Of a stretch of 64,000 bases of DNA, positions 23,641-32,853 are shown piece after piece; position 1 is the stretch's first letter; each line of letters starts with the position of its first letter. The DNA is taken from positions 24,317 through 88,316 of the forward strand of contig CAYJFQ010000005.1 of NCBI GenBank assembly GCA_964369955.1, in the 5' to 3' direction. The notes under the pieces were generated by a model, which saw only the letters and a program-made list of their open reading frames with translations, ran no database searches and was not told the DNA's origin. Position numbers and translations under genes: made by a program. Source of the stretch: CAYJFQ01 sp964369955. GTDB taxonomy: Bacteria > Bacillota_I > Bacilli_A > Erysipelotrichales > Erysipelotrichaceae.

Positions 23641-25770
23641 ATGTTTGAAATTTTAGTTTTAATTGAATACGGAGCTTTAAAAAAGACTTATAGTTATGTA
23701 AGTGATTTTTATATTGAACCTTATAAACGAGTTAAGATTGTTTTTAATGGGAAGTTATTGGTTGGCTTAAGTTTTAAGTGTCAAGAATATATTAAGGCTT
23801 CACTTAACTTAAACCCAATAGTTGAAGTGCTAGATGATAAGCCAATTATTAGTGGTGAACTTCTAGAATTAGCTGAATGGATGGAGAAGTATTATTTGTC
23901 ATCTAAAATTAAAGTTATTCAAACTATATTACCAATTAGTTTAAGGCCTAATACTAATGATTTTAAGCCAGTTAATTTAACTTATTTTAGATTTGTTAAT
24001 GACCATCAATCTAAGTACTTAAAACAAGCTGAAGCGATTTCTTTTATGAAGGAGAAACAAGAAGTATTAACTAGTGAATTTAATAAATTATTTCCTGGTC
24101 AATCTAAAAGATTGTTAGAGTTAAATGTAATAGAAAAAAATGAGAGAGAAAAACGTTATCAAGCAGTAAATAATTCTTTAAAAGATGATCTAATTCTTTC
24201 AAGCGATCAAGAGAAAATTTATCAAGAATTAATTAAACAAGAACATCATGTTGTCAATTTGTTACACGGCATAACTGGTAGTGGTAAGAGCGAAGTTTTC
24301 TTAAGAGTCACAAAAAAGTGGGTAGAACGAGACAAACAAGTTCTAATCTTAGTTCCAGAAATAGGGTTAACACCTCAAATGATTAATTTATTTATTGAGC
24401 GACTAGGTGATTCTGTGGCTATTTATCATTCAAAATTAAACCAACAAGAGCGCTATCAACAGTACCAAAGAATTATTGATGGAGAAGTAAAAGTTGTGGT
24501 CGGCACAAGGTCAGCAGTTTTTCTACCTTTTGAGAATTTAGGTTGTGTCATAATTGATGAAGAACATGATGACTCTTATAAACAGGATAAAGATCCTCGT
24601 TATCATACTCGTGATATTGCGATATTTAGAGGCAAGCATCATGACTGTAGTGTGGTGCTAGCAAGCGCTACCCCATCATTAGATAGTTATGCAAGAGCCT
24701 TAAAAAAAGTCTATAATCTATTGGTGCTTGATAAGCGAGTTAATGGAAGTTTGCCTAATATTGAACTTGTTGATATGTCAGTTGATATTAGAGAAAATGG
24801 CAATCAAATGATTTCTGGCAAATTAAGAGATGAAATCTCAAAAACTCTAAACAGTAATCAACAAGCAATAATTTTATTAAATAGAAGGGGATATACTCCA
24901 GTTGTTAAATGTCAAAGTTGTCAAGAAGTTATTCAATGTGATAACTGCGACATTTCAATGGTTTACCATAAGGATAATAGATCTCTTCAATGTCATACTT
25001 GCGGAAGTAAAAAGCCATACCCAAAAGTTTGTCCAAGTTGTGGAAGCTCTGATTTCTTTGGTATGGGATATGGTACTGAACGCCTCCAAGAAGAGTTACA
25101 ACACTTATTTCCTCAGGCTGTTGTTGTGAGGATGGATCGTGATACCACTGGTAAAAAAGAAGGATCTTCTTTAATGATTCAAGATTTTAAAGATGGGTTA
25201 GCTAATATCTTAGTAGGTACTCAAATGTTAGCTAAAGGTCTAGATTTCCCTAATGTTAGTTTAGTTGGTATTTTAAATAGTGATGCATTGTTAAATAGAT
25301 TGGATTATCGAGCACAAGAAACAACTTTTTCTTTGTTGACCCAAGCTTCGGGCAGAGCCGGTCGTGTAATTAAGGATTCTAAGGTAATTATTCAAGCTTA
25401 CCAAGTAGATCACTATGCCTTAAAATATGTTGTTAATCATGATTACTATGGTTTTTTTGTTAAGGAGATGAAATATCGAAAGATGGCGGATTATCCACCT
25501 TATCAATATTTAGCGCTATTGACAATTAATGGAACTGATAGTGAAAAGTTAAAGAGTATTATGGAAAGTGTAAAAAATGATTTAGAGTGTTATGATATTA
25601 GAGTTCTTGGACCTAGTGAATTACCAAAGAGATTTAATTTACTAGCTGCAAGACTAACTTTAAAAGGAAAGGATTTGAGTTATTTACAAGATAAAATAAA
25701 TGTTGTTTTAAAGAAGTATGATAAACACCAGATTTATGTCGATGTAAATCCTCAACACACACAAGGATGA
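23641..25770 (+). CDS. priA: Primosomal protein N' (PriA helicase)
   Basis: 3'-5' DNA helicase restarting collapsed replication forks. The 709 residues contain the 3'-DNA-binding domain (about 1-100), helicase lobes with Walker A GITGSGKSE and DEEH box IIDEEHDDSYKQ, and between them the eight-cysteine zinc insertion (CQSCQEVIQC, CDNC, CHTCGS, CPSCGS), then GTERLQEEL and SQ/QASGRAGR motif VI. No Shine-Dalgarno site precedes the ATG; a TATGAT 8 nt upstream inside the hairpin could act as a -10. Its stop overlaps the rsmB ATG (ATGA). Confidence 0.97.
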   Translation: MFEILVLIEYGALKKTYSYVSDFYIEPYKRVKIVFNGKLLVGLSFKCQEYIKASLNLNPIVEVLDDKPIISGELLELAEWMEKYYLSSKIKVIQTILPISLRPNTNDFKPVNLTYFRFVNDHQSKYLKQAEAISFMKEKQEVLTSEFNKLFPGQSKRLLELNVIEKNEREKRYQAVNNSLKDDLILSSDQEKIYQELIKQEHHVVNLLHGITGSGKSEVFLRVTKKWVERDKQVLILVPEIGLTPQMINLFIERLGDSVAIYHSKLNQQERYQQYQRIIDGEVKVVVGTRSAVFLPFENLGCVIIDEEHDDSYKQDKDPRYHTRDIAIFRGKHHDCSVVLASATPSLDSYARALKKVYNLLVLDKRVNGSLPNIELVDMSVDIRENGNQMISGKLRDEISKTLNSNQQAIILLNRRGYTPVVKCQSCQEVIQCDNCDISMVYHKDNRSLQCHTCGSKKPYPKVCPSCGSSDFFGMGYGTERLQEELQHLFPQAVVVRMDRDTTGKKEGSSLMIQDFKDGLANILVGTQMLAKGLDFPNVSLVGILNSDALLNRLDYRAQETTFSLLTQASGRAGRVIKDSKVIIQAYQVDHYALKYVVNHDYYGFFVKEMKYRKMADYPPYQYLALLTINGTDSEKLKSIMESVKNDLECYDIRVLGPSELPKRFNLLAARLTLKGKDLSYLQDKINVVLKKYDKHQIYVDVNPQHTQG

Positions 25771-26984
25771 GAAAAATAGTTTGGGAGATACTTGTCGAAG
25801 TATTTGTAAATCGTCAGTATTCAAATTTATTATTAAGAAAAAGATTAGAAGATTTATCTGATGTCGATAAGGGATTAGCTACAACAATAGTTTACGGAAC
25901 TATCCAGAACTATCGCTATTTAAACTATCAATTTTCAGGACTGGTTAAGGCTAATTTAGACAAAGAAATTAGCGTTTTACTGATGATGAGTATTTACCAG
26001 TTTTATTTTTTAGATAAAGTTCCTGATTATAGTGTTGTTGATGAAGCTGTTAAAATTGCTAAAGACTATAAACAAGGTGGTTATAAAAATTTAGTAAATG
26101 CAGTTTTGCGCAATGTCCTACGCCAAAAAGAGTTAAAGAGCGATGATTTAGGTATTAAGTATTCATTCCCTAGTTACTTAGTTAAGATGTTTGAGAGTCA
26201 ATATGGACGTGAAAAAACAATTGAGATTTTAGAAAATTCAAATAAACCTAGCTCAATTAATTTGAGATACAATCCTTTAAAAATAAGTGACAGTGAGCTC
26301 CTTAAAGATCCGAAGATGTCACTTGTCAACAGGATGCAAGTAAAGTATGATGGCAATATCCTAAAAACTCTTTATCTTAAAAAAGGACAAATTGTTATTC
26401 AAGATGAAAGTTCTCAAGAGGTGGCATACTTTGTTGAACCTTCAAAGAACGATAGAATCTACGATATGTGTGCAGCTCCTGGAACTAAGACATCACAGAT
26501 TGCGGCTTTGATGGAAAATCAGGGAGAAATAATTGCCGGCGATGTTCACCAGCATCGTGTTGAATTGATGGACGGAGCTTTTGAGCGTTTGGGAATTAAA
26601 AATGTTAAAACGATGATGTTAGATGGAACTAAAGCGGTAGAACAGTTTGGTGAAAAGTATTTTGACAAAGTTTTAATTGATGCACCTTGTAGTGGATTAG
26701 GAGTGTTGCGTCGTAAACCTGAAATCAAAGTTTTTATTAATCCTAAGAATATTGATGAGTTGGTTAGTATTCAAGCTCAACTTTTAGAAGTTGGTAGTAA
26801 GTTAGTTAAGGATGGCGGTTACCTTATTTATAGTACATGTACTTTAAATACTAAAGAAAACCAAAGGCAGTTGAGCAATTTCTTAGAAAAACACCCTGAA
26901 TATATAATGGAAAAGGAAAAAGAAATAATTATTGGTGATAATGATGGCGATGGTTTTTATATCGCAAGATTGAAAAGAGTATAA
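25767..26984 (+). CDS. rsmB: 16S rRNA m5C967 methyltransferase (RsmB)
   Basis: SAM-dependent cytosine-5 methyltransferase of 16S rRNA. The 405 residues comprise an N-terminal NusB-like RNA-binding domain (about 1-125), a linker and the methyltransferase domain with SAM motif DMCAAPGTKTSQIA, the motif IV cysteine in DAPCSGLG and the catalytic cysteine in YSTCTLN. In most Bacillota fmt lies between priA and rsmB; here they overlap by 4 nt, so fmt is absent from this position. The 3' end carries the -35 of rlmN. Confidence 0.95.
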   Translation: MRKIVWEILVEVFVNRQYSNLLLRKRLEDLSDVDKGLATTIVYGTIQNYRYLNYQFSGLVKANLDKEISVLLMMSIYQFYFLDKVPDYSVVDEAVKIAKDYKQGGYKNLVNAVLRNVLRQKELKSDDLGIKYSFPSYLVKMFESQYGREKTIEILENSNKPSSINLRYNPLKISDSELLKDPKMSLVNRMQVKYDGNILKTLYLKKGQIVIQDESSQEVAYFVEPSKNDRIYDMCAAPGTKTSQIAALMENQGEIIAGDVHQHRVELMDGAFERLGIKNVKTMMLDGTKAVEQFGEKYFDKVLIDAPCSGLGVLRRKPEIKVFINPKNIDELVSIQAQLLEVGSKLVKDGGYLIYSTCTLNTKENQRQLSNFLEKHPEYIMEKEKEIIIGDNDGDGFYIARLKRV

Positions 26985-26998
26985 TTATTTGTTAAAAT
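26970..26998 (+). promoter_or_regulatory. rlmN internal promoter, predicts leaderless start
   Basis: TTGAAA (26970-26975), 17-nt spacer, then TGTTAAAAT with the -10 TAAAAT at 26993-26998. The -10 ends 7 nt before the ATG. The -35 lies within the rsmB coding end. Confidence 0.65.
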
Positions 26999-27005
26999 TA
27001 TAAGG

Positions 27006-28055
27006 ATGAAAAAAACTTCAATTTTTAATTATAAAATAGAAGAATTAACAGAAAAATTTATAGAAGTTGGCTATAAGAGTTTTAAGGTTAAGCAATTGTT
27101 TGATTGGTTGTACAGAAAACAAGTTTTTGATTTGAATTCGATGAGTAATTTAGCTAAAGACTTTAAAGAATATTTAACAAAAAACTATAGTTTTGAGTTA
27201 TTGGAAGTTAAAAAGCGTCAAATTAGCAAAGATGGGACTATCAAGTTATTACTAAGTTGTGAAGATGGAGCTTTAATTGAAACAGTAATTATGAGACATA
27301 GTTATGGAAATAGCGTATGTGTTAGTAGTCAAGTTGGTTGTTTGATGGGCTGCGCTTTTTGTGCGAGTGGACTATTGAAGAAACAACGTGATTTATTTGT
27401 GGGTGAAATGGTGTTACAGGTTATTCAAGCTTTAATAGAGGTCGGTGATCAAAGGATTAGTAATGTTGTGGTGATGGGTAGTGGAGAGCCTTTTGATAAT
27501 TATCGAAATGTTATAGATTTTTTAGATATTATTAATAGTGATATTGGAATCGCGATCGGAGCTCGTCATTTAACAGTTTCTACTTGTGGGTTAGTTGATG
27601 GTATCGAGAAATTTAAAAATGAGAAGCAATATAATCTAGCAATATCTTTACATAGTTGTGATGAAAAGGTTCGCACTAAGTTAATGCCAATTAATCAAAA
27701 GTATCCTTTAAAAACTCTACAGAAAGCTTTAATTAATTACCAAGAAGTTAAGAATCGTCGCATTAGTTTTGAGTATATACTATTAAAAGGGATTAATAAT
27801 CGTGAAGAAGATGTTCAATTGATTAAAGAATTTATCCAGCCATTAAACAATAGCTATCTAAATTTAATTCCCTATAATCAAGTAGATGAACATGGTTATC
27901 AAGGAGTAGACGATTTTCAAGCGTTAGAATTTTACAGTCTATTAAAGAAAGCAGGAATTGCGGTGACTTTAAGATCTAGACATGGTGATGATATTGATGC
28001 GGCATGCGGACAGTTACGTAATAATTATCGAGGTGAAGAAAGTGAAATACTATAG
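27006..28055 (+). CDS. rlmN: Dual-specificity RNA methyltransferase RlmN
   Basis: Radical SAM enzyme making m2A at 23S rRNA A2503 and tRNA A37. The 349 residues include the cluster motif CLMGCAFC, the GEMVLQV segment, SGEPFDNY, LTVSTCGLV, LAISLHS and the C-terminal RHGDDIDAACGQL, whose Cys takes part in the mechanism with one near position 118. AAGG directly abuts the ATG with no spacing, so it is not a usable ribosome site; the overlying promoter predicts a leaderless mRNA. It overlaps prpC by 14 nt. Confidence 0.96.
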   Translation: MKKTSIFNYKIEELTEKFIEVGYKSFKVKQLFDWLYRKQVFDLNSMSNLAKDFKEYLTKNYSFELLEVKKRQISKDGTIKLLLSCEDGALIETVIMRHSYGNSVCVSSQVGCLMGCAFCASGLLKKQRDLFVGEMVLQVIQALIEVGDQRISNVVVMGSGEPFDNYRNVIDFLDIINSDIGIAIGARHLTVSTCGLVDGIEKFKNEKQYNLAISLHSCDEKVRTKLMPINQKYPLKTLQKALINYQEVKNRRISFEYILLKGINNREEDVQLIKEFIQPLNNSYLNLIPYNQVDEHGYQGVDDFQALEFYSLLKKAGIAVTLRSRHGDDIDAACGQLRNNYRGEESEIL

Positions 28056-28767
28056 TCAAACAGATGTTGGTCTGGTTAGAAAAGCGAATCAAGATAGTGT
28101 AGTAGTTGTCAAAAACAAAGAATCAAATATCTTAGCGGCTGTCTGTGATGGAATAGGTGGTTCAAAAGCGGGAGATGTCGCAAGCAAGTTTGTTTGTGAT
28201 AGGCTTGAAGAGTATTTTGCGGATGCGCCGTCATTTAATAATTTACAGGCTATTAAATTATGGTTAGTGACAACCTTAACCGAAATAAATAATCAACTAT
28301 ATCAAAAGTCATTATCAAATCGTAAGTATCAAGGAATGGGAACTACTCTAGTTTGTGCACTTGTAAGTGGGGATTATACGGTAATTGCCAATGCCGGAGA
28401 TTCTCGTTGTTATAAAGCTGTTGATAATCAACTGGAATTAATTACTAAAGATCATACAATGATTAACGATATGGTTCTAAATGGTGAGATAACTCAACAA
28501 CAAGCTAAGGTTCATCCAAAGCGTAACATCATAACTAATGCCCTAGGGGTGATTAATAGAGTGAACTTTGATGTGTTTGAGGTTGATATGGGTTATCAGT
28601 ATTTACTGTTATGCTCTGATGGATTACATGGATTAGTTGAAGAGGTTCAACTATTAAAGATTTTAAATGAAAAGTTAACACTAGAAAAGAAAGTATATAA
28701 AATGATTGATTGTGCAAACCAAAATGGTGGATATGACAACATATCAGTAGTTATATTGAAGAGGTAA
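28042..28767 (+). CDS. prpC: PP2C-type serine/threonine phosphatase PrpC (Stp)
   Basis: Mn-dependent phosphatase that opposes PrkC. The 241 residues carry PP2C motifs TDVGLVRKANQDS (start), AVCDGIGGSKAGD, GMGTTLV, NAGDSRCY, LLCSDGLHG and GGYDNISVVIL. The start is GTG at 28042, supported by AGGTGA 5 nt upstream; a longer in-frame reading from 27982 lies within rlmN. It is followed 6 nt later by prkC, the usual phosphatase-kinase pair. Confidence 0.95.
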   Translation: MKYYSQTDVGLVRKANQDSVVVVKNKESNILAAVCDGIGGSKAGDVASKFVCDRLEEYFADAPSFNNLQAIKLWLVTTLTEINNQLYQKSLSNRKYQGMGTTLVCALVSGDYTVIANAGDSRCYKAVDNQLELITKDHTMINDMVLNGEITQQQAKVHPKRNIITNALGVINRVNFDVFEVDMGYQYLLLCSDGLHGLVEEVQLLKILNEKLTLEKKVYKMIDCANQNGGYDNISVVILKR

Positions 28768-28773
28768 AAAAAT

Positions 28774-30495
28774 ATGCAATTACTAAATAATCGTTATAAA
28801 ATTGTTGGTTCTATTGGTGAAGGTGGGATGGCTAATGTTTATCTTGCTGATGATACAATAGACAATAGACAAGTCGCTATTAAGGTGTTAAGAGGAGAGA
28901 TGGCTAATGATCCAGTTGCACTTGTGCGCTTCCAACGTGAAGCTAATGCGGCAGCAACTCTTTCACATCCAAATATTGTTGAAATTTATGATGTTGGCAA
29001 TGTCAACAATCGTCATTATATAGTTATGGAATATGTTAAGGGTCAATCATTAAAACAATTATTGGCTCGTCGTGGAGCTTTACCAGTTAATGAGGCCGTT
29101 TATATTATGCGTCAATTAACTGAGGCTATTGAGGCTGCTCATTTAAAAGGGATTATTCATCGTGATATTAAACCACAAAATGTTTTAATTACAGCTGATG
29201 GAAGCATCAAAATTACAGATTTTGGAATCGCAATGGCTCAAGATGCTCTGCAGTTAACTGTTTCTGATTCGGTGATGGGTAGTGTTCATTATTTAGCTCC
29301 TGAACTTGCAAAGGGGGAACCTGCAAGTATGCAGAGTGATGTTTATTCACTTGGTGTAGTTTTTTATGAGCTGCTTAATGGCGATGTCCCTTTTAGAGCT
29401 GAAACTCCAGTTCAAGTAGCGATTAAGCACTTAAGAGAAGATATGCCTTTTATTCGTGATGTTAATCCTAATATTCCGCAGTCGGTTGAAAATGTAATTA
29501 TTAAAGCAACTGCTAAAAATAAGATGAATCGTTATTTAAATTGTCGTGATTTAATTAATGCTTTAAATAGATGTGAAAAACAAGATGATGTTGAAAGATT
29601 AGACTTTACAAAAATGGTTGATAGTGAAACTGGTCAAACAGTTGTTGCTCCAATTGTAAAAGGTAAAATGGGCAGTAAATTTAATCGAAAAAATAAGAAG
29701 GGAACTGAAAGTTCAGATGATTTCTATAAACCGAAAAAGAAAAGCAAAATTAATTTTGCTTCAATTATTATCGGAACATTAGTTGCCGCTATTTCAATTG
29801 GAGCTTTAATGGGGATTTTATTCTTTGCAGGTATTTTAAAACTTCCTGAAAAACAAGTTGAAGTCCCTAGTCTAATAAACTTAACTAAGGATCAAGCGGA
29901 AACTAAATTGACAGAAGCTGGATTATTCTTAGATTCTGCAGTTATCTATGAAGTTACTGATGATGTTGAGAAGGATTTAGTGTTTTCTCAAACTGTAGCT
30001 GCTGGTGAAAAAATACCAGAAGGTTCACTTGTTGGTGTAACAATTAGTGAAGGAACTTGGCTTTATATTGATGACTATATCGGCCAGAGTATAGCTGATG
30101 CGCAACAAGATTTAGTTAATAAACAGATAACCAATGTTAATGTTTTAATTCAAACAAAGGTTGACAATAAAGTTGAAGAGGGAACAATCTTAGATCAAAC
30201 AGGATTAACTCCGGGTTTCAAGATTGATCCAACTAAAGAATATCAATTAACATTTGTAATCTCAGGCTACTTAAAAGTAGTGCTACCTAATTTGGTAGGG
30301 CAAGAAATTAGTGTTGCACAAAGTACTTTAAAATCACTAGGTGTAACAGTTAAGTTATCACAAAAAGAAATTCCGACAGATGACTTAGGAAACCCAATTG
30401 CTGTTGAAACGGGAAAAGTTATCTCAATGAGTCCAGTTGGGGGAACTACTTATACTCAAAAAGAAGGATCGTCAGTAACGTTAAGTTATTACTAA
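28774..30495 (+). CDS. prkC: PASTA-domain serine/threonine kinase PrkC
   Basis: Membrane Hanks-type kinase sensing peptidoglycan fragments through external PASTA domains. The 573 residues contain a kinase domain (about 8-270; glycine loop GEGGMANVY, Lys37, HRDIKPQNVL, DFGIA, APE), a basic juxtamembrane linker, one transmembrane helix (about 328-352, IIIGTLVAAISIGALMGILF) and three PASTA repeats beginning near VEVPSLINLTKDQA, WLYIDDYIGQSIAD and VVLPNLVGQEISVAQ. GAGGT precedes the ATG. Presence implies wall synthesis control, in line with the Mur and Ddl genes near 57-61 kb. Confidence 0.96.
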   Translation: MQLLNNRYKIVGSIGEGGMANVYLADDTIDNRQVAIKVLRGEMANDPVALVRFQREANAAATLSHPNIVEIYDVGNVNNRHYIVMEYVKGQSLKQLLARRGALPVNEAVYIMRQLTEAIEAAHLKGIIHRDIKPQNVLITADGSIKITDFGIAMAQDALQLTVSDSVMGSVHYLAPELAKGEPASMQSDVYSLGVVFYELLNGDVPFRAETPVQVAIKHLREDMPFIRDVNPNIPQSVENVIIKATAKNKMNRYLNCRDLINALNRCEKQDDVERLDFTKMVDSETGQTVVAPIVKGKMGSKFNRKNKKGTESSDDFYKPKKKSKINFASIIIGTLVAAISIGALMGILFFAGILKLPEKQVEVPSLINLTKDQAETKLTEAGLFLDSAVIYEVTDDVEKDLVFSQTVAAGEKIPEGSLVGVTISEGTWLYIDDYIGQSIADAQQDLVNKQITNVNVLIQTKVDNKVEEGTILDQTGLTPGFKIDPTKEYQLTFVISGYLKVVLPNLVGQEISVAQSTLKSLGVTVKLSQKEIPTDDLGNPIAVETGKVISMSPVGGTTYTQKEGSSVTLSYY

Positions 30496-30498
30496 ACT

Positions 30499-31344
30499 AT
30501 GCAAGGAGTAATTACTAGAATAGTCTCTAATCAATACCAAGTTACTAGTGGTGATAAAGTTTATGATTGTATCGCAAGAGGTAAAGTACGCTTGCAAGGC
30601 AAACCATTGGTAGGTGATTATGTCATCTTTCAGAAATTTGAAAATCAGTATGGAATAGAAGAATTTTTAACAAGAAAAAACCAATTAAAAAGACCAGCAA
30701 TCGTCAATGTCGACCAGGTCTTGATAGTTATGAGTGCTGTTGATCCTGATTTTTCACCAGTATTGGTTGATCGTTTAAATTACGTTATTAACTATGAGGG
30801 TTTAGAGGCTTGTATCTTAGTGACTAAGCTTGATTTAGTCGATGAGAAACACCTAGTCTATAAAATCATTGAAGACTATCGTAGGGTTGGTATCAAAGTG
30901 GTTGATGGGTTTGATTTAACAGGTATTGAGGAATTGCTAGCTAATAAAATTAGTGTTTTGACAGGACAGAGCGGAGTTGGTAAGAGTACTTGTTTAAATC
31001 GTCTTAATCCTAATTTCAATCTTGCGACTCAAGAAATATCTAAGGCTTTAAATCGTGGTAAACATACAACAAGATTTACTTGTCTTTATAAAATAAAAGA
31101 TGGATATGTGGCTGATACTCCTGGCTTTTCAGCTCTTTCTTGGAAAGAATTTGATTTGGAGAAGTTTAGTCGTTGTATTAGTGATTTTAAGGATATTGAT
31201 AAAGAATGCCATTATCGTAATTGTCTTCATGATAGTGAGCCTGGTTGTCGGGTAAAAAAAGAAGTTGAAAGTGGAAAAGTTTTAAAATCTAGATATTTAA
31301 ATTATTTAGATTGTTTAAAATTAATCAAAGGAGAAAAACAATGA
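30499..31344 (+). CDS. rsgA: Ribosome small subunit GTPase RsgA
   Basis: Circularly permuted GTPase in late 30S maturation. The 281 residues show an N-terminal OB fold (about 1-65), G4 TKLD, then G1 GQSGVGKST, G3 DTPGFS, and a C-terminal zinc motif with C-x-Y-x-NC, H and C (ECHYRNCLHDSEPGC). The ATG is 4 nt after the prkC stop and has no Shine-Dalgarno sequence, so translation probably reinitiates from prkC. It overlaps rpe by ATGA. Confidence 0.95.
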   Translation: MQGVITRIVSNQYQVTSGDKVYDCIARGKVRLQGKPLVGDYVIFQKFENQYGIEEFLTRKNQLKRPAIVNVDQVLIVMSAVDPDFSPVLVDRLNYVINYEGLEACILVTKLDLVDEKHLVYKIIEDYRRVGIKVVDGFDLTGIEELLANKISVLTGQSGVGKSTCLNRLNPNFNLATQEISKALNRGKHTTRFTCLYKIKDGYVADTPGFSALSWKEFDLEKFSRCISDFKDIDKECHYRNCLHDSEPGCRVKKEVESGKVLKSRYLNYLDCLKLIKGEKQ

Positions 31345-31964
31345 TTATAGCACCTTCAGTATTATCAATTGATTATCTAAAGATTAAAGAACAATTAGCA
31401 CAATTAGAAAAAAGCAAAGCAGAGTGGATTCACTATGATATTATGGATGGACATTTTGTGCCTAATATGACTTTTGGACCTGACTTTGTTCAAGCGTTGA
31501 AAGACAATAATAGTTTGGTTGTAGATATTCATTTAATGGTTGAAGAACCGATGAAGATTAGTAAATATTTTTTAAGGTGTAAGCCAAAATATTTAACTAT
31601 TCATTATGAAAATAAAATTGATTTTAAAGAGTTTGTGGATTTTTGTCAAATGAATGATATTATTCCTGGTTTATCAATAAAGCCTGAAACTGAAGTTTCA
31701 GAAATTAAAGAATTATTACCAATGTTTGGGTTAATCTTAGTTATGACTGTTAGTCCTGGTTTTGGTAATCAAAAGTTCATGGAAAATGGTTTAACTAAAA
31801 TCAGAGAGTTAAAAGCTTTAAAGGGCGATTATTTAATTGAGGTTGATGGTGGAATTAATCAAGAAACTGCGATCTTGTGTAAAGAGGCAGGCGCTGATGT
31901 ATTAGTGGCTGGTAGTTATGTCTTTAACGGTGATATAGTTAGTCGTGTTGAAAGCTTGTTGTGA
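31341..31964 (+). CDS. rpe: Ribulose-phosphate 3-epimerase
   Basis: Interconverts ribulose-5-phosphate and xylulose-5-phosphate. The 207 residues form the Rpe TIM barrel with APSVLSIDY, HYDIMDGHFVPNMTFGP, DIHLMVEEP, VMTVSPGFGNQKF and VDGGIN. Start ATG 31341 has AAAGGAG at 7 nt; a longer reading from 31311 is inside rsgA. It completes the pentose phosphate link for ribulose-5-phosphate that HPS/PHI could release. The stop overlaps the thiN GTG. Confidence 0.95.
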   Translation: MIIAPSVLSIDYLKIKEQLAQLEKSKAEWIHYDIMDGHFVPNMTFGPDFVQALKDNNSLVVDIHLMVEEPMKISKYFLRCKPKYLTIHYENKIDFKEFVDFCQMNDIIPGLSIKPETEVSEIKELLPMFGLILVMTVSPGFGNQKFMENGLTKIRELKALKGDYLIEVDGGINQETAILCKEAGADVLVAGSYVFNGDIVSRVESLL

Positions 31965-32554
31965 AATCGATTAATGTGATCACTCGTAGTGATGTAAAGG
32001 TTAGTGATTTAAATTTAGAATGTGTTGTTGTTGATGGCGGTTTAGAGTATGCGATTAATAATAACTTAAAGATACTGATGGCTATTGGGGATTTCGATAG
32101 TGTTAAAGCTGATGTTTTAAGTGCTTATCATGGCCCTAAAATTGTGTTGAATTCGATTAAAGATGAATCTGATTTTAAAGTTAGTTTAAATTATCTTAAA
32201 GATTTTAAGGGTCAAATTAATGTTTATGGTGTTCTGGGTAAGCGTTTTGATCATAGTTTAGCAAATTTGATTGAATTGTTTAATTGTGATCTAAATCTTC
32301 ATTATTTTGATGAGTATAATCATCTTTATAAATTAGCTAAAGGTGAGCACATTGTTAAGTCTAATGATTTTAAGTATTTGTCATTTCTAACTCTAGATGA
32401 GTGTAATTTGACTTTGAAAGGTTTTAAGTACCCATTAAATAATTATCACTTAACTAATAGAGATACATTACCACTTTCTAATGAGTTGACCGAAGAAAAG
32501 GGTAGCGTTATAGTAAATAATGGTAATGTCTTAATTATTATGAGTAATGACTAA
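31961..32554 (+). CDS. thiN: Thiamine pyrophosphokinase
   Basis: Transfers pyrophosphate from ATP to thiamine to form TPP. The 197 residues show VVDGGLEYAINNNLKILMAIGDFDSV (metal/ATP site), KDESDFKVSLNYL and GVLGKRFDHSLANL, the family core, with a beta-sandwich C-terminal part. The start is GTG overlapping the rpe stop. Together with the riboswitch-controlled ThiT at 46822 it makes a thiamine salvage route; no thiamine biosynthesis gene is in view. Confidence 0.9.
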   Translation: MKSINVITRSDVKVSDLNLECVVVDGGLEYAINNNLKILMAIGDFDSVKADVLSAYHGPKIVLNSIKDESDFKVSLNYLKDFKGQINVYGVLGKRFDHSLANLIELFNCDLNLHYFDEYNHLYKLAKGEHIVKSNDFKYLSFLTLDECNLTLKGFKYPLNNYHLTNRDTLPLSNELTEEKGSVIVNNGNVLIIMSND

Positions 32555-32571
32555 TTTTATTTAAAAATATC

Positions 32572-32601
32572 TTGATTATTAATTAAAATCTATGATATAA
32601 T
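32572..32601 (+). promoter_or_regulatory. rpmB promoter
   Basis: TTGATT (32572-32577), 18-nt spacer and an extended TGATATAAT -10 (TATAAT 32596-32601). Confidence 0.7.
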
Positions 32602-32628
32602 GCTTAAGCAGCGTTAGGAGGTAATGTG

Positions 32629-32823
32629 ATGGCAAGAGTATGTGCTATATCTGGTAAGAGAGCTTTATCGGGAAATCGTCGTTCACATTCATTGCGAGCA
32701 ACTCGCCGTAAATGGAATGTAAATTTGCAAAAAGTTAAGATTATTATTGATGGCAAGCCTGTACGCGTACGTGTATCAGCTCGTGAACTAAGAAATCTTA
32801 AGGCTCAAATGGTAAAAGCTTAA
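32629..32823 (+). CDS. rpmB: Ribosomal protein L28
   Basis: A 64-residue large-subunit protein with the family signature ISGKRALSGNRRSHSLRATRR and NLQKVKIIIDGKPVRVRVSARELR. The start at 32629 is 6 nt after AGGAGGT; a GTG one codon earlier is less well placed. Only one cysteine remains near the N-terminus, so this is a zinc-independent variant. It has its own promoter and terminator and closes the cluster. Confidence 0.96.
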   Translation: MARVCAISGKRALSGNRRSHSLRATRRKWNVNLQKVKIIIDGKPVRVRVSARELRNLKAQMVKA

Positions 32824-32829
32824 AAAAAT

Positions 32830-32853
32830 AACAAGGTAATAACCTTGTTTTTT
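32830..32853. terminator. Bidirectional intrinsic terminator
   Basis: AACAAGGT (32830-32837) pairs with ACCTTGTT (32842-32849) with A- and T-runs on either side, between converging rpmB and the pseudouridine synthase gene. Confidence 0.85.
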
